A stretch of 64,000 bases of DNA from Bimastos eiseni (Eukaryota; Annelida; Clitellata; Crassiclitellata; Lumbricidae): assembly GCA_959347315.1 (NCBI GenBank), contig OY365810.1, positions 10,801,540 to 10,865,539 of the forward strand, given 5' to 3'. Under the pieces are notes generated by a model. That model saw only the letters and a program-made list of their open reading frames with translations. It searched no databases and had not been told where the DNA came from. The position numbers and the translations under genes are program-made. Below, in pieces: positions 36,699 through 48,279 of this stretch (its first letter is position 1; each line of letters begins with the position of its first letter).

Positions 36699-37075
36699 CA
36701 AGCCAAATGTTGACCACAGTGTAGAATGACAGGGATATTACTATTTTAGGCAGGCTGATGCGAAGAAGACATGTATTTTTTCTTTTGGATCCAGAGTAGG
36801 TCAACCACCACCAATTCATTGGCCAATTGCCTTATAATAAATTAGAATACAATAAAACCCAAATTTTGGAGGCGTGGCTAGCTGCTAGCTGGTACATTTG
36901 GAAAGGGGTCGTTATGTGAAAACGCTCTCGATTTAGTGCAAGTCTTTATGACCACTCTATTTTCATAAATGTTTTGTAGAAACAATAAATTGTTTGCGTA
37001 GAAATAGTGTTCAGTTGTGTGGGACATTTTTTTATTGAGTTAGCCTGTACAACCATTGTCGGTCTGTCCTTTCGC

Positions 37076-37222
37076 TATAAAAACCCTATGTCCACTTCAC
37101 ATTCCCCGACTCGTCTAGTTCGTTCACGTTCACATGAGATTATGCAGGCAGACACATTTGTGCGCCAACCCCGGAGGTTTCCTGTTCTACATAATGCTGA
37201 TCTGCCAGGTTCATTAAAGAGA
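37076..37222 (+). promoter_or_regulatory. Candidate TATA promoter and first exon
   Basis: TATAAAAACC at 37076 is followed about 145 bp later by a consensus splice donor (AGAGA|GTGAGT, exon end 37222). In one frame, an ATG at 37089 stays open to the donor. This could be a 5' exon of the RING/B-box gene starting at 39619, whose ATG lies about 45 bp after an acceptor-like TTCCTAG at 39573. Linkage is inferred from position only. Confidence 0.3.
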
Positions 37223-37224
37223 GT

Positions 37225-39340
37225 GAGTACAATTGCATGCAGACAACCGTTGCTTTTGTCATAGGATATAGCATATCTAAGTGACACACAAACACATTCA
37301 CACTCATTTAAACGAAATAGGTAGGTAATTTTGATGAGCATTGGTAATGTATCATTTAGGTATTGTGCTTAACTATTGTCAGTCCTATTTTCTTCACTTC
37401 GATTTCTTTACATTGCTATTTCTTGCAGATAAAAGGAAATGTTTTCAGAGGATATTTGTTATGAGATCACAATTCTATTTGGCTTCATAAGTTCGTTTGA
37501 GTGCATTTGTGCATAACTGAAAACCATACTGTTACTGAATATATACATGAGATTCTAATGGTTTTATTTATACTTGTAAGATATGTGAAAATATGCAAGC
37601 TCCAACCAGGCCCTATCAGAGGAGGACTAGGCGGGCCACTTGTCCCGGGCCTCTGCTTCAAAAAGGGCCTCGAGATAATATGGGCATACAAAATTAAAAT
37701 TCACTAAGTTCTGTAATACTATTACTTGATAATAAATTTTTAATTGTACTTCTTACTATAAGTAACAATTTTAAGGAACAATAATGAATTTTAAAAAATA
37801 ACTGCATTATCAGATTCATCACATAAATTTGCGCGTCAAGAGCATTATGTAATTATTATGGCGTTTTCTAGTGACAGATAATTAAATAAACAGCGACAAG
37901 TGGGTTCTCTACAATAACCGAAATAAATGCAGCTCAATGGAACTTAATTATATCATTTTTGAATAATATTAAAATAATATTAACAATATGCAATTTTTTT
38001 CTTTATCATACGTTACGTAATTCTTATTGGCCTCGCCTCCTCGATAATATGTAACAATTCGAGGATTATTTTTAAGGAAAACAAGTAAATTCTGTTACAT
38101 AGTTTTCAAATAATATGGACGCATTGCTGAGCACAACCGCAGTTTTAAAAGTGTTTAATTAAGCCTAAGACGTGAATGTTTTGACGCTTAACACTTATTG
38201 TTCATTATTATAATTTGTTGACTTGCTGCTATTTAATTTGTTGTGTAAAGGTAGATCCGGCTAGCGGGACCCTTTGATCCCGTTGGGTTCTTCTTTCTTT
38301 TTCCTTATTGATCCGTCTCGTATACAAAACTCTGTTAAGCTATTATTTTTACTGTACTGCGCTTCATTTCCATGTTTCCATGTTTATAATGTATTTACTA
38401 TGTTCATCTACTTTGAGGACCAATACAAATATATGTTTATGTTTATGGTTATGGTCATGCGTTTTACACATTGGCTGCTTGATCGGAGCAATTTGGCTTG
38501 GGTGGTGTTTTGTCGGGGGCTATTATTTTTCGAGGGCTATTGCGTCGAGAGCTATTTTGACCGGGGCTATTTTGTCGGGGCTATATTGTTGGGGCTATTT
38601 TGTCTGGGCTATTTTGTCGGGTCACGAAAGAATGCACCAGATGAGGGAAAGGAAGAGGACGGTAGGGAAACGTAGGGCAGGTCAAAGCGGGGAGAGATGT
38701 GGAAGGAATAGGAGGAATGGGAGTGCAATGAGGTAGAGAGGGGGAGAGGGTTGGTGTGGGAGAAGTGGGAGGCGAGGGGAGTTGAAGATTGACAGAAATG
38801 GACGGGCTTGGTAGAGGAGTGGATGTTATGAAGGTTAACATTATTTCAAGCGTCTTACTATGATCACATAAACTAATAATATTCATTCCCATGCCGTCTT
38901 AAAGTACGCATTTTATAGCTAATTTCCAGTTGAAAAACCGGGGTCTTATTTTCTAGGTCTCACTATTTTGATGCCTTCAGTGTGTCCGCTGTGTATTTTG
39001 ACATCACATAAACAATGTTTCATATGTTTTTACTGTCTCGCGGACTGCGCTAAGCTGGCGTCTGACGGCCAACATTGAGCTTTTTTGCATGATGCTACCG
39101 GTTACTGAGATTCGTGTGTGGGAAAACCTCATGGCATTTGTTTCATAGTGACCCAAATATCAATGCACGAAAATGCACGCTCGATATATTCAATATTTGT
39201 TGGCACCATAAATGTTACTTTGCATTGTGATGTTGATGTTCAATTTACACATTGTTTTCAAGTGACGGTGAAAGACACCACCTCCCTTTGTCACTTTGTT
39301 GCTGTTCTGAGGTATCATTGAATACTATTGACCCACGAGT
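37225..39340. other. No coding sequence recognised apart from a short tandem repeat
   Basis: 38496-38625 holds about seven degenerate copies of a 16-17 bp unit GGGGCTATTTTGTCG. 38640-38820 is purine-rich and generates proline-rich false frames on the minus strand. 39343-39356 and 39401-39414 form a perfect 14-bp inverted repeat. Confidence 0.6.
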
Positions 39341-39618
39341 GACTGTTTATAATTGTAACAGGCGATTAGCACCATCATGATCTAAGCGTCATCAATCAAC
39401 ACAATTATAAACAGTTGTGCAACACATTGTGACATAGCCTGCTTTTCTACTTTTTAAATCTTCAAAATGATGTTTGGTGTCACTTGTAAGCTTCAAGAAT
39501 AGTAGAAAAAAGCGACCTACAATTGTCATTTATTTGGGTAATGAATAGACTACTTGATGTTTGGTGTTCCTAGATGTATGACGTCCACGTACAAGGCAGG
39601 TTCGGACAGTGAAATAAC

Positions 39619-41257
39619 ATGGCCAGTAAAGAAGATACTGTCTTGGGAGCATTGCGTGAGATGATGCAATGCTCCATTTGCCATAATAAATTTAATGATC
39701 CTAGAGTTTTACCATGTGCTCACGTTTTTTGCTTAAAATGCTTAGAAAAGACACAAACAAGAACTAAGGCACAATGTGCTCTGTGTAGGAAGCCATTTCT
39801 CATTCCTGTGGGAGGGTTAATGGAATTATCAAAGAATACAATGATTCAGAAGATCGAAGACTTGTTAAAAGAGTCAAAACCTTCCGAGAATTCTGAGACT
39901 GTCGCCGAGAAGATGATCATGAAAAAGAAAGGAACACAAGAGGCCCCTTCAGGAAATATCGAAAGTGCAGGAGCGAGGTATCCAAAAGATGCGTTAAAAT
40001 GTGGAAATTGCAATAACTGTGAGCACTGCAGCCGTGCACGATATGCTCGCAACGAAGACGAAGTGCATACAAATGTTGCATTTAATGGTCAGATGAAAGA
40101 GCGGTCAACAGAAACAACAGAAATACAAAAACCAGAAGCTGCTGAGATTCTGTGCAATGTATGCGTACTAAACAATTCTGATGGAAATCGGAAGGACGCC
40201 ACAGCGACTTTGTATTGTTTGGATTGCAATGAAAACCAGTGCGAAATATGCAGCGCGGAGCATATGAAACAGCGACTGTGCAAAGGTCACACAGTTGTTT
40301 CACTAGAGGATCACTTAAACGAACAACTTTTACAGAACGAAGGTTCTGAAACAAATGAGGATACACCAATATTGTGTGACGTTTGCATGGATAACAATGA
40401 AAATGGAACCTCTTCAATAGCAATAGCGACACTGCATTGCATTGATTGCTCCGAAAACCAATGTCACGGTTGCAGCAGGCAGCATAAAAGACAGAAGATA
40501 AGCAAAGACCATCAGATAGTTGTACTTGATGATCAGATGAAAGATAAAATATTAAAAATGAAGGAAATGGCTAGATCAACAGCGGAGAATGCAGTCTGTG
40601 ATGTATGTGCAAGAGACAGTGAAAATGTAAATGTAAAGGTTGCAGCTACTTGGCGTTGTGTTGATTGCGATGAAAACCAATGCAACGACTGCATAAAAGA
40701 GCATAAACGACAGAGATTATGTAAAGACCATCAGATAGTTGCACTTGATGATCCTATGCAAGATAAAATATTAAAACGGAAGGAAATGAAGAGATCAACA
40801 ACGCAGAGTATATTCTGTGAACTTTGTTTAAGAAACAGTGAAAACGGAAATGTACAAGTTTTAGCTACGTGGCTCTGCACTGATTGCAACGAAACCCAAT
40901 GTGATGACTGCAACAGGGAACATAGAAAACCGAAGTCATTCATGAGTCACCAGTATGTGACCCTAGACAACCAAATAAGAGAGAAATTGTTTAAAGCAGC
41001 TGAAGTAAACGTATTGTGTGATAACTGCAAAGTTAATAATGCAAGAGGACAAGAAAATGTTGTTGCAACTTTTCGTTGCATTCATTGCAAAGAAAACCAA
41101 TGTGAGGACTGCAAAAGGGCACACCAAGCACAAGGACTCTTTAAGAACCATGAAATTATTGTGCTCCAGGTGAAAAAGATAGTTAGAGATATTCAACGTC
41201 AGGAAGAGTTGCGTTCATGCAAACGATTATTTCCACGTGGATCTCAGAGTCTTGCAG
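39619..41257 (+). CDS. RING protein with five tandem B-box-like zinc modules (TRIM-like)
   Basis: ATG at 39619 (AACATGG context). Residues 18-56 form a C3HC4 RING: C18, C21, C33, H35, C38, C41, C53, C56. After a linker, five modules start at C179, C253, C327, C400 and C467, a period of about 74 residues. Each has CxxC, then after 17-19 residues CxxC-x4-CxxC-x3-H, a later His, and a VxLxD/E segment, as in B-boxes. RING proteins of this kind are E3 ubiquitin ligases, in cytosol or nucleus; TRIM relatives act in immunity and signalling. Usual TRIMs have one or two B-boxes. No long coiled coil or NHL/SPRY domain is present in this exon. A strong donor CTTGCAG|GTAGGC at 41257 (phase 1) suggests the protein continues in a downstream exon that I could not find; the open frame otherwise stops at 41298. 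The start was chosen because the RING follows directly. Confidence 0.85.
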
Positions 41258-41699
41258 GTAGGCTATCTTGTTACCAAGTTAGGTTTTTGGCAAATTAATA
41301 AATATTTAGTTGCATTTCTTCGCAGTGTATTCTATGATTTACTTTGAAGCATTGATGATGTTAGCCTCTATTTGCATTCATTTTCTGACGTAATATAAAA
41401 TTAATTGATAAGACGTTGAATAACTTAGATTATGTCGACAACTATGTAGCCTCCTTACTTGTCTCCTCTCGCCTTAATTACGCAAATTTATGTTGAGATA
41501 TGTCATTGTGTCGTCCATAATTGTGATGTTTCGCGTTCGAACCAGATGAGTTCAGTCTTGGAGGCATTCAAGTTCACACGCATGGAGGCGCATCAAGATC
41601 TATTATCCCGGACGCATGAAGCGATTTTAACTTTGATGTTGTCGATGTTTCTTCCAAGGAGCTTTATGTATAACTGGGTATCGTCAGCGTATAGGTGAA

Positions 41700-43930
41700 T
41701 GGTGATGTACTACGATGCGATGTTGACGGTGTTTGAAGGATACAAGATGAAGAGGATTGGGCCGAGAATAGATCCTTGAGGCACGCCGAAGAGGACCGAG
41801 GAGTTTTTGGATGAGCTTCCGCCGAATTTAAAGCTGTGCGACCTCGAGAATAAGAATGAGGCGATCCACCGGACAGTTGAGGCAGTGACGCCGAATTGTA
41901 CTTGGAGAATTTTTAGGAGGATTGTGTGGTCCACGCAGTCGAAGGCAGCAAACAAGTACAGGATTAGGAGGGCGGTGACAATATCGTTGTAAACTTTGAC
42001 GACTGCTGTTTCAGTGGAATGATTGCGACGGAAGCCCGACTGTGTGGAGGGTAGCAGATGGATGATTCCATGTAGTTTGATAATAGCCTGGTTTCTTGAC
42101 GCGGGATCGAATGATGGCGCGCTTTTGTTTAGTTGAGAGAGACGACTGGGTTATGGAGACATTGATAAGGACGGCGAGGATTGGGGCGAAGACGGTGGAG
42201 AGCGATTTAAGCAGCCAAGTGGGAGCAGAATCCAGTTCGCACTGTTTTGTCGAGGAGTTGCTTAGGAGTTTTTTCAACGTCAGCAGCGGTGACTTTATCA
42301 AACTTACACAGCGAGTGGACAGGAGGTGGAATGGCTGAAACATTCGGAGCTGTTGCTTCTTTTGTCGATTCAAGAATCGTGTCTATTTTGCGCTCAAAGT
42401 AGTCAAGAAGTGTGTCTGGTGAGATGAGTTGGGATGAGTCTTGTGATGGGGTGAGTAACGTGTAGAGGGATTTCCAGAGTGTTCGACCATTTCCTTGGGC
42501 ACATTCGATGCTATTTCAAATGCAGTTGACCCGTTTTTCAATGTTGAAATAGCTAACGCTGCGATTCAGACTGGAATGAATCGCCAAGTGTGTTCCTTCT
42601 CTTTTGATGGCGAGTGGCGGAAGTGGCGCTCGAGGTGGCGCGTTAGTTTTTCGAGGTAGCAGTCTCCATCGAACCAGGGGCAGTCAGGTACTTTTCGTAC
42701 AACTAGTTTTCTCCGTTGGGCATGACTGTTCAGAAGGCTTTCCAATGTTGAATCGTAGACATCAAAGAGGTATTATGCGTCAGGGTTAGTGATATCCCCG
42801 AGGCTGCCTTTGTTAAGAGGTCAGTGGATCAGATTTGAAGATTTCCAGGTCGAATTTTTTGAATGACCGGCGTTCGATTGATTGGCGAACTGTAATGGTA
42901 AGCTTATGTGCAATTTTGAAGTGGATGATGAAGTGGTCGGATATGGAGGGTAGAGCAACTTTGATGTTGCTGACTTCTATGTTGTCGTCGCGAGTAATGA
43001 TGATATCTAGCGTGTGTCAATGTAAATTTGTTGGCACGGTAATATGCTGAACGAGAGTGTGGATAGTTAGAGGCTTATTGAAGTGCTTGGTTTTGGAGTT
43101 CTCTGTGTCGTTCAGATGGATGTTCAGGTCTCCAAGTATAATTACATGACAGGAGTATTTTAGGGTGGTGGTGAGGAGCTTAGAGAATACATTAAAGAAA
43201 TTTACATCAATGCTCTTCGATCCAGGACGGTAGATGACGATTAAAAGGAAATGTAGATTCCGGAAGGTGAAGTAGGCAGCAGGGTATTCAAGAGTAGAGA
43301 AGTTTCCTAAGTCTCTCACTGACGCTGCTAGGTGTCCTTTGTAGATGATGTACACTCATCCAAAACTCGGCCATCGTTTGATGGGTACCCCTGGTGAAGG
43401 GGGGTTTTGCTTTTTCCAGGCAGGTGTAAGAAGTTGGAATGAATGCGATGAGGCCTGGGGAGTTAAAAGATTCGTGGGACGTCTCCACGATGGAGACCTG
43501 ACCACGGCGGACACCTGAGCTGAAACAAAAGAAGCCAGCGGACGAGATGACAAGTCAACCGGCCGACCAAAGCAGTTTTAACCGGTTTTCGCCACAGTAA
43601 TAAACCCGAGCCCCCGGTAACGGAGGAATGCAGCCATCGTTTGATGGGTACCCCTGGTGAAGGGGGGTTGTGCTTTTTCCAGGCAGGTGTAAGAAGTTGG
43701 AATGGATGCGATGAGGCCTGGGGAGTTAAAAGATTCGTGGGACGTCTCCACGATGGAGAAGATGTCGAGTTTTTCGGTGATGATGTGTTCGTGAATATTA
43801 GCAGACTTGTTTGCCATTGAACACGCATTCCATGAGCCTATTCTACAGCAGGTTGAAGTGCGATGTCGTTCGGCACCCACCACCGCGGCGCCGATTGTCT
43901 TTACACAGTGATTTGCAGCTGTTGTAGGGT
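41700..43930 (-). pseudogene. CR1-like LINE, decayed, endonuclease to reverse transcriptase
   Basis: Minus strand, in order: an endonuclease start with RIGSWNACSMANK and KLDIFSIVETSHESF (43,850-43,720), the later endonuclease part VIYRPGSKSID and VIILGDLNIHLND (43,240-43,110), a reverse transcriptase region with APTWLLKSLSTVFAPILAVLIN (42,280-42,180), and FDCVDHTILL plus FGVPQGSILGPILFILY (41,950-41,740). There are several frameshifts and stops. An internal direct duplication of about 125 bp (43,373-43,496 and 43,635-43,760) disrupts the endonuclease. The element lies downstream of the RING exon. Confidence 0.85.
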
Positions 43931-45120
43931 GGCTAGGATTCCATATATTTTTGTATTCAATGAAAATTTTTTTTTCGAACAGAGCGTTAAGGTTTAGCCG
44001 CTCTATCCCGGAGCAGTAGATGACCTGTCGCTGAATAAGTTAGCACACTTCGACCAAACTGAACCTGCGTGGTTGTAGTCGAGGCAATTGGGCGATAATA
44101 CATAACGCTGTGATTAATATCGTACAAAATCGTTATTTGACATAGAAAACGTGCGGAACGTTGGTGGTTTAACGATCCTGCAGGCGTATGAGATATAAAA
44201 ATAGCTTTTCCAAAACAGATTGCCTAATTTAACTCATAAACTGACTAAACAACATAACATATACAGGAGCGCATGAAGCGCCTCCTAACGTCCATCTTGA
44301 TGTTCACCTACCTATATTCATGCTCTAATATCTATTTACAAATCTTATTCCATAAGCTATAATGCAGAACAGTTTTGGGCCCCTATGCATTCCATGGCTC
44401 TGATCTTAAGGAGTGGAATCGACTGCCATTCTCTCTTTGTAGCTCGAATTCACTTCCTTCGAAAAGCGGCTGAAAACTAACTATACAGTGACACAAAAGT
44501 TCGTTCACCGTTTTCAAAATGCGTTTTCTCGGTAACGGCTTCATATTTTTTCTTGATATTTTGTCAGTGCATACACAAGTCAAACGAAAAATATTGGTAC
44601 ACATTTGGCTTTGATCCGGTACGTGGTTGCCATTATAAAACAACAAAACCTGGAGAGGACCAGTTTTCCGAATAAAACTTCCATTAATTCAGCTTGTTCA
44701 TTATAATATAACTTAAAACAAAATATTTTGCCTAGTAGACCATACCACAATGTTGCTACTTTGGCCTTACAGACGTAGGCTATTAGGCTATCAGCCGCTA
44801 TAGTCTCGTATAGTCGGACACAAAACTTTCTTTGCTGCTCTGATGATAGGACTTCAAAGGCTATCTAATTTGGAGAAGAGATTCATGCACCTGTGTATAT
44901 ATACCTGTTATAACTGTGCATAAGTATCTTTCGGCCGATGTTACACTATGAACACGATCTAAACAGACATTGCCGTTTCGTCAACTTTTATAATCAGCGT
45001 TACCTCAGATGTATATTTTGATTTCTTTTTCTATTAATGCATTTTTAATCAGCACATTTGTTTGAAGTGAACAGTCTGGAGAGGCCCAGCCTTGATGATA
45101 CACACAAGGAGGAATGTCCA
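43931..45120. other. No gene recognised
   Basis: AT-rich sequence with short meaningless frames. It contains one arm of a 24-bp inverted repeat (44104-44127) whose other arm is at 47572-47595. Confidence 0.5.
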
Positions 45121-45144
45121 TGACAGCGCCCCATGGGGAACGGA

Positions 45145-45345
45145 TATTTGCCCCCCGGACATAAGCCCCCCGGACATAGGCTCCCGGGCATAAACCTCCA
45201 ATTTTGGCTAGGACACTTGCCCCCCGGACATAAGCCTCTATACTATATATGTATATATGCATGTATGCACGTGGGCATGTATACATGCTTACATGTATGT
45301 ATATATGCATGTATGTATGTACGGGTATATATATTTACACTCTTA
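45145..45345. repeat. CCCCCCGGACATAAGC short tandem repeat and TATATGCATG microsatellite
   Basis: Four degenerate copies of CCCCCGGACATAAGC (45150-45240) run into alternating TATATGCATGTATG (45240-45340). Confidence 0.75.
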
Positions 45346-45839
45346 TTAACGCTGCTCATTACACTTGAGCCATCATAACCTTGACCAACTAAACCTGAAC
45401 TTATGTTTGCCCTCAAATGACTTAAGAGCATCTGAAGTAAGCCATGACAATTACTTTGCATCTAATCCGAATGTTAATTTGAAATATAAAAAATAATTAT
45501 TCACTTTCTTGTTGGCTAAAAATTGTATTACAAAGAATGGCTCTTCCTGCGACTAATATCTTTTGTTCCATCGACAAGGAATAACAACTATATAGATTCC
45601 TTGACCTCTTCTAATACCTGATCGTTGACCATATCTATCATTAACCATTCTATGCAAGTAAGTAAGTGATCCTGTGAAAATGTTCAGAAAAACTAATTTC
45701 AGATTTCGTTTATGCAAGTTATAGTGCTTAGTGACTTTGAGAATGCCCCCCCCCCAAATAATTCTGAATGTCATCATGCATCATATCTTAGCAAGTAAAT
45801 ATCAAACCTACATGACACAATATTTCATAGCACATTGAG

Positions 45840-45920
45840 ATAGAATCTGGGGGGCAGTGGGGGTCACGAGTCCAGTTGGGGGGCCATGGCTCCCTGGCCA
45901 CCCCGTGGAGCCGTCACTGC
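45840..45920 (-). mobile_element. Possible hAT-type transposon end
   Basis: Read on the minus strand, the block starts CAGTGACGGCTCCACGGGG and runs into a G/C-rich stretch with GGCCATGGCCCC. This resembles the ends of hAT elements with CAGTG termini. No partner end is seen. Confidence 0.3.
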
Positions 45921-46079
45921 ACAACACGTATGAATCGATTTTGTGAAAAATGGAAATTTATTTGTCGAGATTACTAGAAGTCTAGTAACGCCCTTCCAGT
46001 TTTCCTCTTTCCCTCTCCTTTCCCGTTTTACCATTCTTTTCCTTCCCATCTAAGCCTACACTACTTTAGAGGTTGGATT

Positions 46080-46680
46080 GCTACAAAAATTGTTTGCAGC
46101 TAAGTTGACGAAAAATTTATTTTCATAAATCGAAGCTGGATTTGTGCAAGTAATCTTCCAAAGCAGAACCTTGATATATGAAAGAATCCTTCATAATTGT
46201 ATTTCTTTATCAGAAGCTGGATTGATGAAATGAATGCGGCTAAACTGGGAGCTGGGCTGAAGTAAAGTATCGTGTTTAAATGGAAGTTTGAATGATGTGA
46301 AGACTGCCGTTCAAATGGAAGCTGGCCAATGAAGGAATTCGACTCAAGTGGCAGCTGGACTGATGAAAAGAATTACATTTGTGTTTGACTATAAGCTGGA
46401 TTGGTGAAAGAATGCCATTTACATGAAGCGGGAATGACGAAAAGCTTTAATTAGAAAGTGGCTTGATGAAAAAAATGCAGTATTAAAGGAAGAGAATGCT
46501 AAAATATGTGTGTTTAACAAAAGTCGAAGCTGGATTGATGAAACGAATTCTGTTTACCTAGAAGGCGGATTGAAGAGAAACATGCCGTTTAAACGGCAGT
46601 GGGAATTATGAAAATTCTTGCTTGACTGGGAAGCTGGATTGATGTGAAGAATGCGGTTTTAATGCAAGCCGGAATGGTGA
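46080..46680 (-). repeat. Long array of the degenerate ~40-bp unit
   Basis: About fourteen diverged units of GAAGCTGGATTGATGAA-N-GAATGC-NN-TTTAAA. These are the reverse complement of the array at 18.84-19.02 kb. Confidence 0.85.
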
Positions 46681-47340
46681 AATTTGCTCCTCCATGGTCT
46701 GCTGGATTACCGATTCACCTTAGTCCCACTGATCTCCTTGTCCATCTGTTCCTCTGGATGGTCTGGATCCTTTTTACCTTTGTCCCTCTGTTTCTTTTCT
46801 CCCGCTGGCCCTCTGGTCTCCCATCAGTTTGGCCTCTGTTCATCTGACTCCCTGGTACACATTGGTTTCCTCTGGTGACCTTATCTTTCTGTTTCTTTGA
46901 CCCACTGGTTTATCTGGTCGCCCTAGTACCTAAGGTGTCTTCGTCCATCTGGTAGTCCCTCTAGTCCATAATCCTCTGGTCCCTCTGATAACTCTGAACC
47001 TTTAGTCTATCTGGTCTCTGGTCTTCCCGGTTGCCTTGGGAACCCCGTTTGGCCATCGTATAGATGACAGATGCCGAACGAAATTTCCTTGAAGTGGTCC
47101 TTTCTTGTCGCACTAGTTCCCACTCGACGGGAACCTTCAGCATGATCAGATGGTCTCAACCCTGATCTCATCGGCTTTCTTTGATCTTGACATCTGGTCT
47201 CATCTCAGTGGTTGCCTTTGATGACAGGTGTCGAGCAGGCTTCCTTTGATGCGATTCCCATGGTCCTTCTGGTCCCTCTCATCCCCAGGCTTCCTTTGAT
47301 CTAGTCCCTCTGATCTCCTGCGGTTGCCATGGATATCGAT
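46681..47340. repeat. Low-complexity region rich in CTCTGGTCC/CATCTGGT
   Basis: Irregular repetition of short words such as CCCTCTGGT, TCCATCTGGT and TTTGATC. No gene; it reads as a decayed minisatellite. Confidence 0.6.
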
Positions 47341-47790
47341 ATCAAAATATGAGCTATCAGATTGCCTTTATTTCATTTTGTTCAAAAAATATCTTTTGTG
47401 TGGTACCTTCACCCTATCTCTAAAAGTTTAAAATAAAACGAAAAGACAGATATCCAACGACAATGAAGTTCGTCAGAATGATTACGTTGATTACAGCATC
47501 GATGACTGCCGACGACACCGCTCTACGGGAAACTTACTGAGCTAAGATGGTTAGTGGCCGAGTTGATAGTGTTGTACGATATTAATCACAGCGTTGTGTT
47601 GAAGTACGCGATTCACTGCTAATTGTACTTAAGAGTTCAATTTTCACCGGGTGCATCACAAAACATTTTGCACCTACGGGATAAGCTTAAGAGGACACTA
47701 ACAATTGACTTTTGAAAACAATCGATTGTATCCGAATACAAACTCAAGCTGATAGAGAATAAAAGAGAAATAGGCAAAATCCCAAAAATC

Positions 47791-47852
47791 TCATGATCAT
47801 ATCTTTTCTGTCGGAGGAACGATAACTTCCGACAGAAAAGATATGATTATGA
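47791..47852. repeat. 25-bp stem hairpin
   Basis: 47791-47815 and 47828-47852 are inverse complements with one mismatch (a possible G-U pair in RNA), enclosing a 12-nt loop. The stem contains ATATCTTTTCTGTCGGA. It lies about 430 bp before the giant GTPase exon. Confidence 0.9.
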
Positions 47853-48082
47853 GACAATTCAGAGGAGAGAGACGACTTGCAGTTCATTCAAATAGAAATT
47901 GTGATATTAAAGTTGAATTTTTGCAAAATAGAAGACACTCGCGAAGCAGACAGGAACGAAAGGCAATTAGTCAAATCGAAGCCAGTTGCAACTCAGAAAA
48001 TGCCGCCATCTTGTTGGAAAACCTTACCCATAACAATACTGTTATTATTGTTTTGTTGCTTGTATTATTATTATCACTGCAG

Positions 48083-48190
48083 GGGTTTTTAATAAGAATA
48101 TGTTTAGAACTTGAAAGTGGGTCCATAAATAGTTTAGTTCATCAGTTGTTACAGGGTGAACTTTTGCAAGACCTGCATGCATTTGAGGAA
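48083..48190 (+). other. Possible short exon upstream of the giant GTPase
   Basis: After an acceptor-like TTATCACTGCAG, a 36-codon frame reads LELESGSINSLVHQLLQGELL, resembling the start of a death-fold (CARD/DED-like) domain. A weak donor GAA|GTCTAG would join it in phase 0 to the ATG of the next exon. Evidence is thin. Confidence 0.2.
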
Positions 48191-48279
48191 GTCTAGAAAT
48201 CGCGCATTCCTTCAGGTACATAAGATTTTCTGGTGTTAACCTACATTTCCAAATAATTTAGAATTTATTTTATTCTTAG

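Noticed and set aside
38581..38892. Proline/serine-rich minus-strand frame of 103 codons
   Set aside because: Lies in purine-rich low-complexity sequence next to a tandem repeat; no domain or splice context.
43120..43160. Host nuclease gene (ILGDLN motif)
   Set aside because: The motif is the AP-endonuclease domain of the surrounding LINE, with reverse transcriptase pieces in the right order after it.
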